The position numbers and the translations under genes are program-made. Shown here piece after piece: positions 1 through 6,755 of a stretch of DNA of 39,898 nt. The stretch is from Desulfobacteraceae bacterium (GTDB lineage: Bacteria; Desulfobacterota; DSM-4660; Desulfatiglandales; Desulfatiglandaceae): the NCBI GenBank assembly GCA_030613055.1, contig JAUWMR010000037.1, positions 1-39,898 on the forward strand, in the 5' to 3' direction. The notes under the pieces were generated by a model. The model did no database searches and was not told the origin of the DNA. It saw only the letters and a program-made list of their open reading frames with translations. Within the stretch, counting starts at the first letter, position 1. Every line of letters begins with the position of its first letter.

Positions 1-360
1 TCCGGTCGCCCTACGGGCTCCCTCCGTTCCCACCCATCTCAAAAAACCTCCCCTGCACAGGTTGTAGGATATCTTACTTCAACACAGGGGTGGGTCAATT
101 TTGGGTTGTCAAGGTGGGTCAGTTTTGGGTTGACGTTTACAATAATATTCCCTCTTGTGCATTCATTTTACTCTCCAACATAAATTCAACTGATTGATTT
201 TACATGTAAAGATATCGGTTATATTAAATGGTGAATTTTTCCTCTATTCCCAAATTATCTGCAGAAAGTTTGAAATTCTTTCCTAAATTAAATCCAAGAC
301 CATGTTACTATTTTTTGCCATTATACACTCCTCTAATCGTCCGCTTCAAAATTGTATTAC
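1..360. other. Gene-free edge with IS21-like end repeats
   Basis: No convincing gene is seen in this stretch. It contains two near-identical 20-bp units (89-108 and 113-132, period 24) that share a GTGGGTC...TTTTGGGTTG core. Short repeated units of this kind are known from the ends of IS21-family elements, so this may be the outer end of an IS21-like element that lies mostly outside the window. The rest is AT-rich and unremarkable. Confidence 0.35.
89..132. repeat. Two tandem 20-bp units, probable IS21-type terminal repeats
   Basis: Unit 1 at 89-108 and unit 2 at 113-132 differ at a single base and are separated by 4 bases. IS21-family elements carry multiple short repeats at each end that bind the transposase. 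No istA or istB coding sequence lies on the inner side, so the element would extend to the left of the window or be decayed. The assignment rests on the pattern alone. Confidence 0.35.
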
Positions 361-561
361 TTAGAACTCTAAGTCGTCAGGCGGCTCTGGAAAGTTGTCA
401 TCACCTCTGCCTGAGCCTTTTCCGAAGAAAACTACGTAGGCCAAGACTCCAAATCCTGCCAAACCTAAAATATATATCGCTGCCCCGCCGAAAATTACGA
501 CAAGAAGTCCCCCAATAGCAGATAATACTGCAAGTCCTAACAAATATTTTATAAAATTCAT
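361..561 (-). CDS. Small two-helix membrane protein, hypothetical
   Basis: This is a 66-residue protein. Two hydrophobic stretches (about residues 4-25 and 27-46), rich in Gly, Ala, Leu and Val, are joined by a very short turn, so it is probably a helical hairpin in the inner membrane. The C-terminal 18 residues are polar and acidic (GRGDDNFPEPPDDLEF) and would face the cytoplasm or periplasm. I do not recognise a family. It lies 69 bases downstream of another small minus-strand ORF (631-801), so the two may be co-transcribed. Small size is the main reason for doubt; the clean membrane pattern and acidic tail argue for a real gene. Confidence 0.5.
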   Translation of the reverse strand: MNFIKYLLGLAVLSAIGGLLVVIFGGAAIYILGLAGFGVLAYVVFFGKGSGRGDDNFPEPPDDLEF

Positions 562-630
562 AGTGACTTCAACCTGTTATCGATTTGGTTGCTGCTCTTG
601 TGAATTGAAATTTTAGCTTTCGACTTTCTT

Positions 631-801
631 TTATATGTTAAGACATTCCCAATTTTTTGTCGCATTTAATTTGAGTATCTCTGTAAATTTTGTCCTCGAC
701 AATGGGTCCACTTCATCCAATCCTGTTGGCATATCCCCGGAAACTCCGGTTCCTTCGCGACCTTCAGGTGCTGGCACCTTATGGTGGGGGAGGTTCTTCA
801 T
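631..801 (-). CDS. Small hypothetical protein (56 aa)
   Basis: A 56-codon ORF runs from an ATG at 801 to TAA at 631. The peptide begins MKNLPHHKVPAPEGREG and continues with a segment rich in Gly, Asp and Glu and then an amphipathic Lys/Leu stretch; there is no membrane segment. Its composition looks more protein-like than the opposite-strand ORF over the same bases. No strong Shine-Dalgarno is visible, but the upstream bases are AT-rich and promoter-like. It precedes the small membrane protein at 361-561. I do not recognise a family and assign no function. Confidence 0.35.
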   Translation of the reverse strand: MKNLPHHKVPAPEGREGTGVSGDMPTGLDEVDPLSRTKFTEILKLNATKNWECLNI

Positions 802-1061
802 ATTTTTATATTCTATATTGCAAAAAATATTTATAAATGACCCGGTTTACCGAGTGAAAGGATTAGAAAAGAAAATTATTACCTTGTTTCTTGAAAGTGT
901 AAATGTGAAGAACGTTCCCTTTCACTAATAATAGCAACTTAAACTCATCTCTGCTGTCCTCACCTTAAATCTATTCTCAATTTTTGGTGTGCAACATTTT
1001 ATTTTTGATAACCTGCTGCTCTTTTAACAACAAATAAGAGATTATCGCATTCTCTATCTAA

Positions 1062-2117
1062 CTATTGAGGAAATGTTTGAGGCGGAAGGATATTTGCTGT
1101 ACAATTATTATAGTTGGTTCCGAAATATTTTAACGTTTTCTTTTTTATTGCAGCTACAAATTCTCCGTTCTTATTATAGAAAGTGCCCTCAAACACCACA
1201 TGTCCAGATGGAACGATTCTCCCAGATAAAAAAATCTCTTTATTTTTTGATATATAAAATATGCTTGATGGGTTTTGACCAATTCTCAGATATTGTTCTA
1301 TTTTTTGTCTCGCAAGGGAAGGGTCAATTGCGTAAAAGATTTTAGGGCCGCCGTGCTGTATACTAAGATTTGCGTCCGGGTGCATTATTTCAGCCTTTTC
1401 GTTGGGCATAATTTTGGCAATCTTTTCGCCTGAGGAGTCATAAATATTCGCTTCAAGATGAAGTCTTCCGTTATCCCAATGGGTCTGGAAAAGCGTTTCA
1501 TTTGTTGCTTTGTCTTGGATTAGTGCAACAACGCAGCTGTTAGATCCTAGCAATATTCGATGAGCATCTTTTATTCTCTTAGAAATAATCGTAGCATCGT
1601 TAGTTCCAAAATCCTTTTTAAAATCTTCTTTTATATTTTTAAGGCATTCTTCAGGCGTAACTATTCTCGTATCAAAATCATGGGCATATAACGCTTCTCT
1701 TTTATTGAGAATTGCATTTTCGTTGGTGATGAAGAAATCGACATCGTTTATCCAACAGGTATCCAAATGGATAGTGTCTCTGAAGGATCTCTTTTCGATT
1801 TCATTTTGAAACGGACCCCCTTTTTTCCACATCCCTCCCCATAATACATTGTAGATCATTTCAAAATTTGACTTTCTCCCTACCCAAGGAACCATCGGCA
1901 CCCAGCCAAGGAAGCTGCTACCGTGAATTGTGGTATATGTTTTCGCTTTTTCTGTACCTGGGCCAAATCTATCAAATTCAAGTTCTAAAACGCTTGTTTT
2001 CAATATCTCGATAATGCTCAAATTAAAAAATGACTCTAACTCGTTCATTGCAGGTATGTTGCCACGACTGTTAATAACATTGGCATCAATAACTATGCGA
2101 TTTATGTACAAGCCCAT
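1062..2117 (-). CDS. PIN-like domain protein with C-terminal unknown domain
   Basis: A 351-residue protein. The N-terminal part (about 1-165) has the outline of a PIN-like nuclease: a first beta strand ending in a conserved Asp (IVIDANVINSRG, D11), acidic residues in the middle (around E45 and D115-D119), and a C-terminal strand followed by TNENAIL and then IVTPEE, typical of the last PIN strands where the fourth acidic residue and the Thr/Ser-Asn position sit. PIN domains are metal-dependent RNases and are often toxins. Residues about 170-351 form a second, mainly beta domain that I do not recognise; it could bind a partner or nucleic acid. An AGGA Shine-Dalgarno lies 6 bases before the ATG. 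No antitoxin-like gene is adjacent, so a classical VapBC pair is not supported. AT-rich, like the rest of this island. Confidence 0.6.
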   Translation of the reverse strand: MGLYINRIVIDANVINSRGNIPAMNELESFFNLSIIEILKTSVLELEFDRFGPGTEKAKTYTTIHGSSFLGWVPMVPWVGRKSNFEMIYNVLWGGMWKKGGPFQNEIEKRSFRDTIHLDTCWINDVDFFITNENAILNKREALYAHDFDTRIVTPEECLKNIKEDFKKDFGTNDATIISKRIKDAHRILLGSNSCVVALIQDKATNETLFQTHWDNGRLHLEANIYDSSGEKIAKIMPNEKAEIMHPDANLSIQHGGPKIFYAIDPSLARQKIEQYLRIGQNPSSIFYISKNKEIFLSGRIVPSGHVVFEGTFYNKNGEFVAAIKKKTLKYFGTNYNNCTANILPPQTFPQ

Positions 2118-2194
2118 ATCCGTTCCTAATAATTGCGAGGCTCAGTCGACCCAGCTTGCTAATAAGCTCGAATTAATATTAAAAATAGCGAGCA

Positions 2195-2416
2195 TCAAAG
2201 ACTATTAAAATCAATAACCGGTGAATCGTATAAATCAAGATCCATAGGTGTCAGACATACACTTTTCACAGATTTATATTTTTTGTCGAATGCGCAGGCC
2301 TGAAACCGTTTTTTCTTTCTCTTCGGCTTAAGGTGTTGCGCTGTTATGTCCGTTATGCCTTTTACACCTAGTTGATCTATTATAAGTGGGATATCAGATT
2401 CATCCAAATTTTTCAT
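2195..2416 (-). CDS. ORF in the 449-bp duplicated element, copy A
   Basis: A 73-residue ORF starts MKNLDESDIPLIIDQLG and has a very basic patch (KPKRKKKR) in the middle. The reading frame stays open upstream to 2524 without an obvious ATG, so the true product may be longer with a non-ATG start. The first 65 or so residues are nearly identical to the ORF at 3944-4147 because both lie in a direct duplication; the C-termini differ since the repeat ends there. The basic patch suggests nucleic-acid binding, but no family is recognised. It may be a passenger or remnant gene rather than a functional one. Confidence 0.3.
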   Translation of the reverse strand: MKNLDESDIPLIIDQLGVKGITDITAQHLKPKRKKKRFQACAFDKKYKSVKSVCLTPMDLDLYDSPVIDFNSL

Positions 2417-2685
2417 AAACAGACGAACATCAGGGGTATGGATAAAAAGGAGATTCAGGGTCTCCTTAGTCTTTGTCTTTGGAATAGTAGATTCTGCTCG
2501 GGCTTTAACACCTGTGAATATTACCTAATTTATACTTAAAATCAACAAAATAAGGGGTTTATTATAGAAATAACAGGAAGGATAAAAAAAGTGGCATTGT
2601 TGATAGTTGAGTTGATAAGAAGTCTCTTTTTCGGGAGGGAGCATAGACAGATTTTGCCTTGTGTGTCAAGCTAAAGCCGACCTTC
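2237..2685. repeat. 449-bp direct repeat, copy A
   Basis: This block matches 3968-4416 base for base in length, with only scattered substitutions. It holds a conserved minus-strand ORF and a sigma70-like promoter near its right end. The two copies bracket the ISNCY remnant and the TPR lipoprotein gene. A shorter, diverged relative of its right end lies at about 6691-6755. No terminal inverted repeats or target duplications were recognised, so it may be a segmental duplication rather than an insertion sequence. Confidence 0.85.
2640..2669 (-). promoter_or_regulatory. Sigma70-like promoter in repeat copy A
   Basis: On the minus strand a perfect -35 box (TTGACA, 2664-2669) is followed after 18 bases by TATGCT (2640-2645). 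The second copy (4371-4400) has TATACT in the same place, and the third, partial copy at about 6719-6747 keeps TTGACA with TATATG after 17 bases. Conservation in all three copies suggests the promoter is a functional part of the element, reading toward the 2195-2416 ORF. Confidence 0.5.
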
Positions 2686-2740
2686 TGTATTAGCTTAATG
2701 AAAATGTCCCCTTTAACTGCTGTGTTAAAATGTCCCCATT

Positions 2741-2902
2741 ATGAAAAAGGATATTTTAAACATGAGTCAGAGGGAGAGGCAGAGGTATCATCTTTTACGA
2801 TTGGTTTTAGATGGTAAAAACACTTTAAAAGATGCCTGTGAACGGATGGGGGTTTCCTACCGGCATGCGAAAGCGCAATCTACTGCAACGATGGTAGGCT
2901 AA
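2741..2902 (+). pseudogene. Truncated ISNCY-type transposase, N-terminal fragment
   Basis: The ATG at 2741 opens a 53-codon frame. Its first 45 residues (MSQRERQRYHLL..., LKDACERMGVSYRHAK) match the N-terminal helix-turn-helix of ISNCY-type integrase-like transposases common in Deltaproteobacteria, known from the family. After the YRHAK motif the similarity stops and a stop codon follows, so more than 85 % of the transposase is missing. Just upstream, two copies of AAAATGTCCCC (about 2701 and 2727) look like the terminal repeats of such an element. It is the left end of an insertion sequence whose right part was deleted before the lipoprotein gene. Confidence 0.65.
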
Positions 2903-2923
2903 ACAACCTTCCAGTACTCTATA

Positions 2924-3793
2924 CTACCCTTGCCCTGCTTTTTTTCGTTCGTGTGTGGTTTTTAAAATTGCCTTGTCATGGGCAAGGGATCTCGTATCTT
3001 TAGGGGCATAGATAGGAAAAAGATCTATAGCAACTTTTAGATATTTCTCTGCGTTATCAAGGTCTCCCTTTTTGAAATATCCACACCCCAAAGTTCCATT
3101 GTTGTATGGTGAGTCCGGGAAAACTTCAACTGCGTGCATAGCATAAGTGATCCCTTTATCTACGTCGATATTAAGGTCGATTAATGTCCAGGCCAGATTA
3201 TTTAATGCACGATGGTTACGGGGATTTAAGGAGATAGATTCTTCTAACATTTTTATTGCTTCTTCATTTTTCCCCTGTTTCAAAAGACCAAGTGATTTTA
3301 GGAATAATGCCTCAGATTCGTCATGGCCTTTCAAGTCGCTATCATGATACCAATAGTCTCTCACTATTCCGGTGGATAGTTCCACATATACTTTCATTCC
3401 TTGCCATTCTTTTGCTATATCACTTTCTTTCGTTCCAGGGTCCATTGCAAGAGTTGCAAGCCCAACCACGGGGATCGCACTTAAGAAAGCCATTCCTACA
3501 CTTTTCCCATGTTTTAATGATTCTTTTCTATAGTAGTAAGTCAGAATTTCATATTTTCCCATGATTTCGGTTGAAGTTGGTTTACCATACGTTTCCAATA
3601 CCTGTCTTTTAGTTGTTTGATCTATACTTATCGCCCCGGGTTTGCAGGTAATTTTTTGTCCCGTTTCCTGTAATGTAGATGCACACCCAACGAGCATGAT
3701 TAAACATATTGATAGTGCTAGTGCGGCCAATGTGTGTTCTACTGATTTCATAGCATACCTTCTCTTCCGAATTACTGACAATACGGACTTCAT
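2924..3793 (-). CDS. Lipoprotein with SmpA/OmlA-like and TPR domains
   Basis: A 289-residue secreted lipoprotein. A basic N-region is followed by a hydrophobic stretch and a lipobox LVGC, with Cys37 as the lipidated residue. Residues about 50-150 contain TTKRQVLETYGKPTSTE, resembling the SmpA/OmlA (BamE-like) fold of outer-membrane lipoproteins, with a Gly/Ala-rich hydrophobic segment at about 100-117. Residues about 160-275 form two to three tetratricopeptide repeats (EEAIKMLEESISLNPRNHRA; DLDNAEKYLKVAIDLFP), which bind proteins. The start at 3793 was chosen because an AGGAGG lies 7 bases upstream; Met15 is an alternative. It sits inside the duplicated-element region. The role is probably in envelope assembly or protein interaction; the exact partner is unknown. 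Confidence 0.65.
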   Translation of the reverse strand: MKSVLSVIRKRRYAMKSVEHTLAALALSICLIMLVGCASTLQETGQKITCKPGAISIDQTTKRQVLETYGKPTSTEIMGKYEILTYYYRKESLKHGKSVGMAFLSAIPVVGLATLAMDPGTKESDIAKEWQGMKVYVELSTGIVRDYWYHDSDLKGHDESEALFLKSLGLLKQGKNEEAIKMLEESISLNPRNHRALNNLAWTLIDLNIDVDKGITYAMHAVEVFPDSPYNNGTLGCGYFKKGDLDNAEKYLKVAIDLFPIYAPKDTRSLAHDKAILKTTHERKKAGQG

Positions 3794-3862
3794 AACCTGT
3801 CCTCCTTTCTTGCTGCCTGTAAAGACAATCCTTACCCTCTATTAATAGACCTATAAGGTCGT

Positions 3863-3891
3863 ATGTCAGCATTAAAAATAATGAATGTCAA
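3863..3891 (-). promoter_or_regulatory. Possible promoter of the TPR lipoprotein gene
   Basis: A perfect TTGACA (3886-3891 on the minus strand) is followed 17 bases later by a poor -10 (TGACAT). It lies about 70 bases upstream of the lipoprotein start. The -10 matches the consensus in only three positions, so this is tentative. Confidence 0.3.
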
Positions 3892-3943
3892 GTCCTTTTC
3901 TCCCTGGACAGCGCTGAAGCATAAATGAAATCGGGAGCGGTTT

Positions 3944-4147
3944 TCACCATGTCATGGGAGAATTTTTAAGATCCATATGTGTCAGACCTACACTTTTCAC
4001 AGATTTATATTTTTTGTTGAATGCGCAGGCCTGAAACCGTTTTTTCTTTCTCTTCGGCTTAAAGTGTTGCGCTGTTATGTCCGTTATGCCTTTTACACCT
4101 AGTTGATCTATTATAAGTGGGATATCAGATTCATCCAAATTTTTCAT
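3944..4147 (-). CDS. ORF in the 449-bp duplicated element, copy B
   Basis: A 67-residue ORF that is the second copy of the one at 2195-2416, with a few substitutions (QHFKPKRKKKR for QHLKPKRKKKR) and a different tail (KNSPMTW) after the repeat ends. The frame is open further upstream here as well. Keeping the frame open in both copies argues weakly for a coding function; lack of a recognised family and of an ATG for the longer form argue against it. Confidence 0.3.
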   Translation of the reverse strand: MKNLDESDIPLIIDQLGVKGITDITAQHFKPKRKKKRFQACAFNKKYKSVKSVGLTHMDLKNSPMTW

Positions 4148-4416
4148 AAACCGACGAATATCAGGGGTATGGATAAAAAGGAGATTCAGGGTCTCCTTAG
4201 TCTTTGTCTTTGGAATAGTAGATTTTGCTCGGGCTTTAACACCTGTGAATATTACCTAATTTATACTTAAAATCAACAAGATAAGGGGTTTATTATAGAA
4301 ATAACAGGAAGGATAAAAAAAGTGGCATTGTTGATAGTTGAGTTGATAAGAAGTCGCTTTTTCGGGAGGGAGTATAGACGGATTTTGCCTTGTGTGTCAA
4401 GCTAAAGCCGACCTTC
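3968..4416. repeat. 449-bp direct repeat, copy B
   Basis: Direct copy of 2237-2685 with the same length and scattered base changes. It ends exactly where a CCCGCC-TGA-GGCGGG hairpin (4416-4430) begins. A sigma70-like promoter (TTGACA with TATACT, 18-base spacing, 4371-4400) reads leftward in its right end. Confidence 0.85.
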
Positions 4417-4797
4417 CCGCCTGAGGCGGGATTGTGGAGGCAACTGGCTGGCTAAAAATGAGGGTCCCGCCTAACGGGATTGGGCCTGCCCTGGCGCGAC
4501 TAACTCGATTTGATGCGACGGCTCAGGTGTACTTCTTAAGAAAGGATTTATTGGAATTGACACACAAGACCAGTTCTGGGCCAGGGAAGTGCGCTGATGC
4601 CAAGACAGTGAATAGGGTGCTTGATCTTGCCGGGAGAGCGGAAAACCGAGGAAATCTGGGTATAGCTATCCCTTGTACCCATCTGTTCTTTCAAAAATCA
4701 GGCCGTGTAGGCCTCTGGCCTCCGGCTCCGCTTCCAGCCCGTAGGGCTTCCAGGCCGGAGGGTAGAGCCTACGCCTCGGAGAGATATTGGGGGTCTA
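4417..4797. other. Gene-free spacer with GC-rich palindromes
   Basis: No convincing gene. The stretch starts with a short perfect hairpin (4416-4430) and holds a GC-rich, self-complementary segment at about 4705-4770 in which GGCCTCCGGC-type and GCCGGAGG-type words recur in inverted order. A plus-strand open frame (4434-4814) exists, but its composition follows the palindromes rather than a protein, so it was not called. Confidence 0.45.
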
Positions 4798-5130
4798 TCA
4801 GGCTAAAGAAGTGACGTTAGGGTAAAGGTAATTATCAGTCCCGCCATACAGACGGCGGGCAAGCTCAGGGAGCTGGGACAATGAGTCGTCTATGACGGTT
4901 TCGGTTTTCTCTTTCGCAGGCCTTAGCTTGGGTGGTGGCCTGGCTTTTACCCGCCAGAAGTATGGCGGCTGAATATCCCATAGACCAAGATGCTTCATGG
5001 TTTTTTTGACTATTTCCGAATCCTTTATCACACTGATTATTGGTATCGACGGGTCTTTCCAAATGGGGACGAAGACCAGCAGGTAGGGGTCTAAAGGGAT
5101 GCTGAAGACGGTCCCGGTAAGATCTGCATG
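4798..5130 (-). pseudogene. IS91-like transposase C-terminal remnant, copy 1
   Basis: The minus-strand frame is open from 5130 to a TGA at 4798. It contains the stretch VIKDSEIVKKTMKHLGLW followed by KARPPPK, which I recognise as the C-terminal end of IS91/Y2-type transposases. The N-terminal catalytic part with the HUH and tyrosine motifs is absent. The remnant is interrupted by two small palindromic inserts (about 4839-4860 and 4947-4970, CCCGCC...GGCGGG type), translated as PPYFWRV and ARRLYGG, which kept the frame open. A second copy of the tail lies at 6968-7093. Upstream residues (PLDPYLLVFVPIWKDPS) do not fit the transposase and may be the fusion junction. Confidence 0.55.
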
Positions 5131-5231
5131 CTACAAGAAAAAACATATAGAGATTAGCTGTTCGAGGAGTCTATATCTTATAGTAGTAAAATAAAAATCA
5201 CATGAGTCAAATCGCATTACAACTTGCCTTC

Positions 5232-5630
5232 TCACTCATTGCCTTTGGCTAGTTCAACGAAATTTATCGGTGGGATCATTAGGGCGTTAAATCCAGCACG
5301 CCGAGTTATATCGGCAACACATTCCCTAAGGAAAGGGAATAGGATAGCTGGACAATTTATCTTTGCTATTTGCTCTACATCCTTTTTTGCTGCTCTTTTG
5401 TTCAATACGAACAGACCTTCATATTCAATTTCTAATAAGAAGGGAAATTCGCCCTCACCTATAGATACGGAAAGGAAAACCCCTATACGCTTCTCTTTGT
5501 AGTCATATTTATGATCACATGAGATCTTTATAGGAACGGGAATGTTGTCACCAGTTACTCCTTCCCTTGTTTTAAAATTTAAAGAACGGATTCTGCTCTC
5601 AGCAAGCTTGAATTTAACACTCCGAGGCAT
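5232..5630 (-). CDS. secB: SecB-like chaperone of a TAC toxin-antitoxin module
   Basis: A 132-residue SecB-family protein. The family signature is the C-terminal INCPAILFPFLRECVADITRR followed by GFNALMIPPINF (about 91-124), which corresponds to the conserved NCP-L-FPY-RE-I-D and PVNF segments of SecB. SecB is a cytosolic export chaperone holding proteins unfolded. Here the gene overlaps the mqsA antitoxin by 17 bases and is the third gene of the operon, the arrangement known for toxin-antitoxin-chaperone (TAC) systems such as HigB1-HigA1-Rv1957 of Mycobacterium tuberculosis. In those the chaperone binds a C-terminal addiction segment of the antitoxin and shields it from degradation. Its role here is therefore probably antitoxin-specific; a housekeeping export role is less likely. 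Confidence 0.85.
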   Translation of the reverse strand: MPRSVKFKLAESRIRSLNFKTREGVTGDNIPVPIKISCDHKYDYKEKRIGVFLSVSIGEGEFPFLLEIEYEGLFVLNKRAAKKDVEQIAKINCPAILFPFLRECVADITRRAGFNALMIPPINFVELAKGNE

Positions 5631-6192
5631 TTACGGCCACCCCCGAATCAAAAGAATAATCGTCAGCCATGGAAAAATGATATACATTTTCAAGTTTAGG
5701 ATTGTAGTTGCTTTCTGATACAGTCATCATGCTACCATGGGATTTATCGCTGGAAATCGTAATGCTTGGCTCAATGATTTCCACGGCTGATGGGAGGTCT
5801 TTCAGCACCCTATAAAGTTTATCCATATGCTCACTTTGGGTAACCTTGCCATTTTCATATCTTCCAATGGTTTTTTCATTTACCGAAAGAACCTTGGCCA
5901 TTTCCTTCTTGTTGAGCCCTAGTTCCATCCTGATTGATTTTAACTCATCACAAGAAAACAAACTATCAACACTGCGGCGAAAATCGGCCAATACCCGATC
6001 AACCCTTTCATTATCATCACGGGTCAACCCTTCATAATCACACAAATCACATTTAAAAACCTTTTCGTCATTAAATTGCTTTACCCTGCCCTTGTAATTA
6101 AACGTCAAGCATTTTTTGAAAGAACCCAATCTCCCCTTCTCGCACTGGGGGCAAAGTGCTCCCGCTTTCGGAATATACATTACATACCTCAT
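5614..6192 (-). CDS. mqsA: MqsA-type antitoxin with C-terminal extension
   Basis: A 192-residue antitoxin. Residues 14-17 and 48-51 give two CxxC pairs (CPQC, CDLC), the N-terminal zinc-binding domain of MqsA. Residues about 83-118 are a helix-turn-helix of the XRE type (LGLNKKEMAKVLSVNEKTIGRYENG). E. coli MqsA is 131 residues long; this one carries about 55 extra residues (138-192) with no recognised fold but with aromatic and hydrophobic spots (NVYHFSM, DYSFDSG). In TAC systems such a tail is the chaperone-addiction (ChAD) segment. The ATG overlaps the toxin stop by 4 bases (ATGA). It should neutralise MqsR and repress its own promoter through the palindrome at 6523-6537. Confidence 0.88.
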   Translation of the reverse strand: MRYVMYIPKAGALCPQCEKGRLGSFKKCLTFNYKGRVKQFNDEKVFKCDLCDYEGLTRDDNERVDRVLADFRRSVDSLFSCDELKSIRMELGLNKKEMAKVLSVNEKTIGRYENGKVTQSEHMDKLYRVLKDLPSAVEIIEPSITISSDKSHGSMMTVSESNYNPKLENVYHFSMADDYSFDSGVAVNASEC

Positions 6193-6503
6193 TTATTTTC
6201 GTCTGGTTTGAAAGACAACAAAAAGAACAAACCATCTTTTATTTTAAATTTAATATATACATGCATGCCCTTGATCTTCTTCCTATAGACGTCTTGATAG
6301 ACTTTATTGTTGAGAATCTCAGGAACTGATTTATAGAAATCCCTATTTTCAAGATTCAAAATCTCCTGATATACTTCATACATAGTCAAGCACATGCCGC
6401 ATGTGCTATTTTTGACTATATAAGGAGCATCAATGATCTCATCTCTTTGAATTAGTCTCTTGATCTCCTGAAGTGAGTAGGTAGGTCTCCGTCTATCAGT
6501 CAC
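6189..6503 (-). CDS. mqsR: MqsR-type mRNA interferase toxin
   Basis: A 104-residue toxin of the MqsR family, a RelE-fold ribosome-independent mRNA interferase that cuts mRNA at GCU-type sites. The family hallmarks are present: RRPTYSLQEIKRLI at the N-terminus, NRDFYKS (K58), VYQDVY (Q70), HVYIKF (Y83) and LLSFKP (K99), matching the catalytic Lys56, Gln68, Tyr81 and Lys96 of E. coli MqsR. The gene starts with GTG at 6503; the RRPTYSL block begins five residues later, so no earlier or later start fits. Toxin-first order is usual for mqsRA. The stop overlaps the mqsA ATG. It appears intact, so an active antitoxin is expected to be needed for viability. Confidence 0.9.
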   Translation of the reverse strand: MTDRRRPTYSLQEIKRLIQRDEIIDAPYIVKNSTCGMCLTMYEVYQEILNLENRDFYKSVPEILNNKVYQDVYRKKIKGMHVYIKFKIKDGLFFLLSFKPDENK

Positions 6504-6522
6504 TTCGGCCCCATTCCAAAAA

Positions 6523-6537
6523 GTGACTTCAAGTCAC
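6523..6537. promoter_or_regulatory. Palindromic operator of the mqsRA-secB operon
   Basis: A perfect inverted repeat, GTGACTT-C-AAGTCAC, lies 20 bases upstream of the mqsR start and just downstream of the -10 box, overlapping the expected transcription start. Flanking bases extend the symmetry to 6518-6542. Binding by MqsA would block the promoter, as known for TA antitoxins. The sequence differs from the E. coli MqsA site (AACCT-N-AGGTT). Confidence 0.65.
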
Positions 6538-6539
6538 CT

Positions 6540-6567
6540 TTTATAAAGAGTACTTCGGCTGTGTCAA
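6540..6567 (-). promoter_or_regulatory. Sigma70 promoter of mqsR-mqsA-secB
   Basis: On the minus strand a perfect -35 (TTGACA, 6562-6567) is spaced 16 bases from TATAAA (6540-6545), a near-consensus -10. It lies directly upstream of the palindromic operator and 37 bases before the mqsR GTG codon, the ideal layout for an autoregulated TA operon. Confidence 0.7.
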
Positions 6568-6690
6568 GAAAAACTTTAGAGAAAGACAAAATAAAGTCAA
6601 AAATTGTGCTTCCAAATTTCAGGTAACACAATATATAGACACGAAGTGGTTCTTGTCAACGCCAAACATACTGGAAATGCTCATGATTTT

Positions 6691-6755
6691 TCTGATAAGA
6701 AGCCCCTTTTTGTGTAAGGACATATAGGGGATTTTGACTTGTGTGTCAAGGGTAA
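6691..6755. repeat. Diverged third copy of the 449-bp repeat's right end
   Basis: About 65 bases resemble 2613-2677 and 4344-4408, including GATAAGAAG, a run of T, and CTTGTGTGTCAAG. The minus-strand TTGACA and a TATATG 17 bases further on are conserved. The copy is followed, as copy B is, by an IS91-like tail remnant at a distance of a few hundred bases. Confidence 0.5.

Noticed and set aside
635-928. A 97-codon plus-strand open frame
   Set aside because: It lacks a ribosome site and lies opposite the 631-801 ORF, whose peptide looks more like a protein.
4500-4690. Part of a group II intron
   Set aside because: A few words resembled intron starts, but no domain V hairpin or reverse transcriptase could be found.
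4434-4814. A 126-codon plus-strand open frame
   Set aside because: It runs over GC-rich palindromes, has no ribosome site and its composition follows the repeated words; no protein family recognised.
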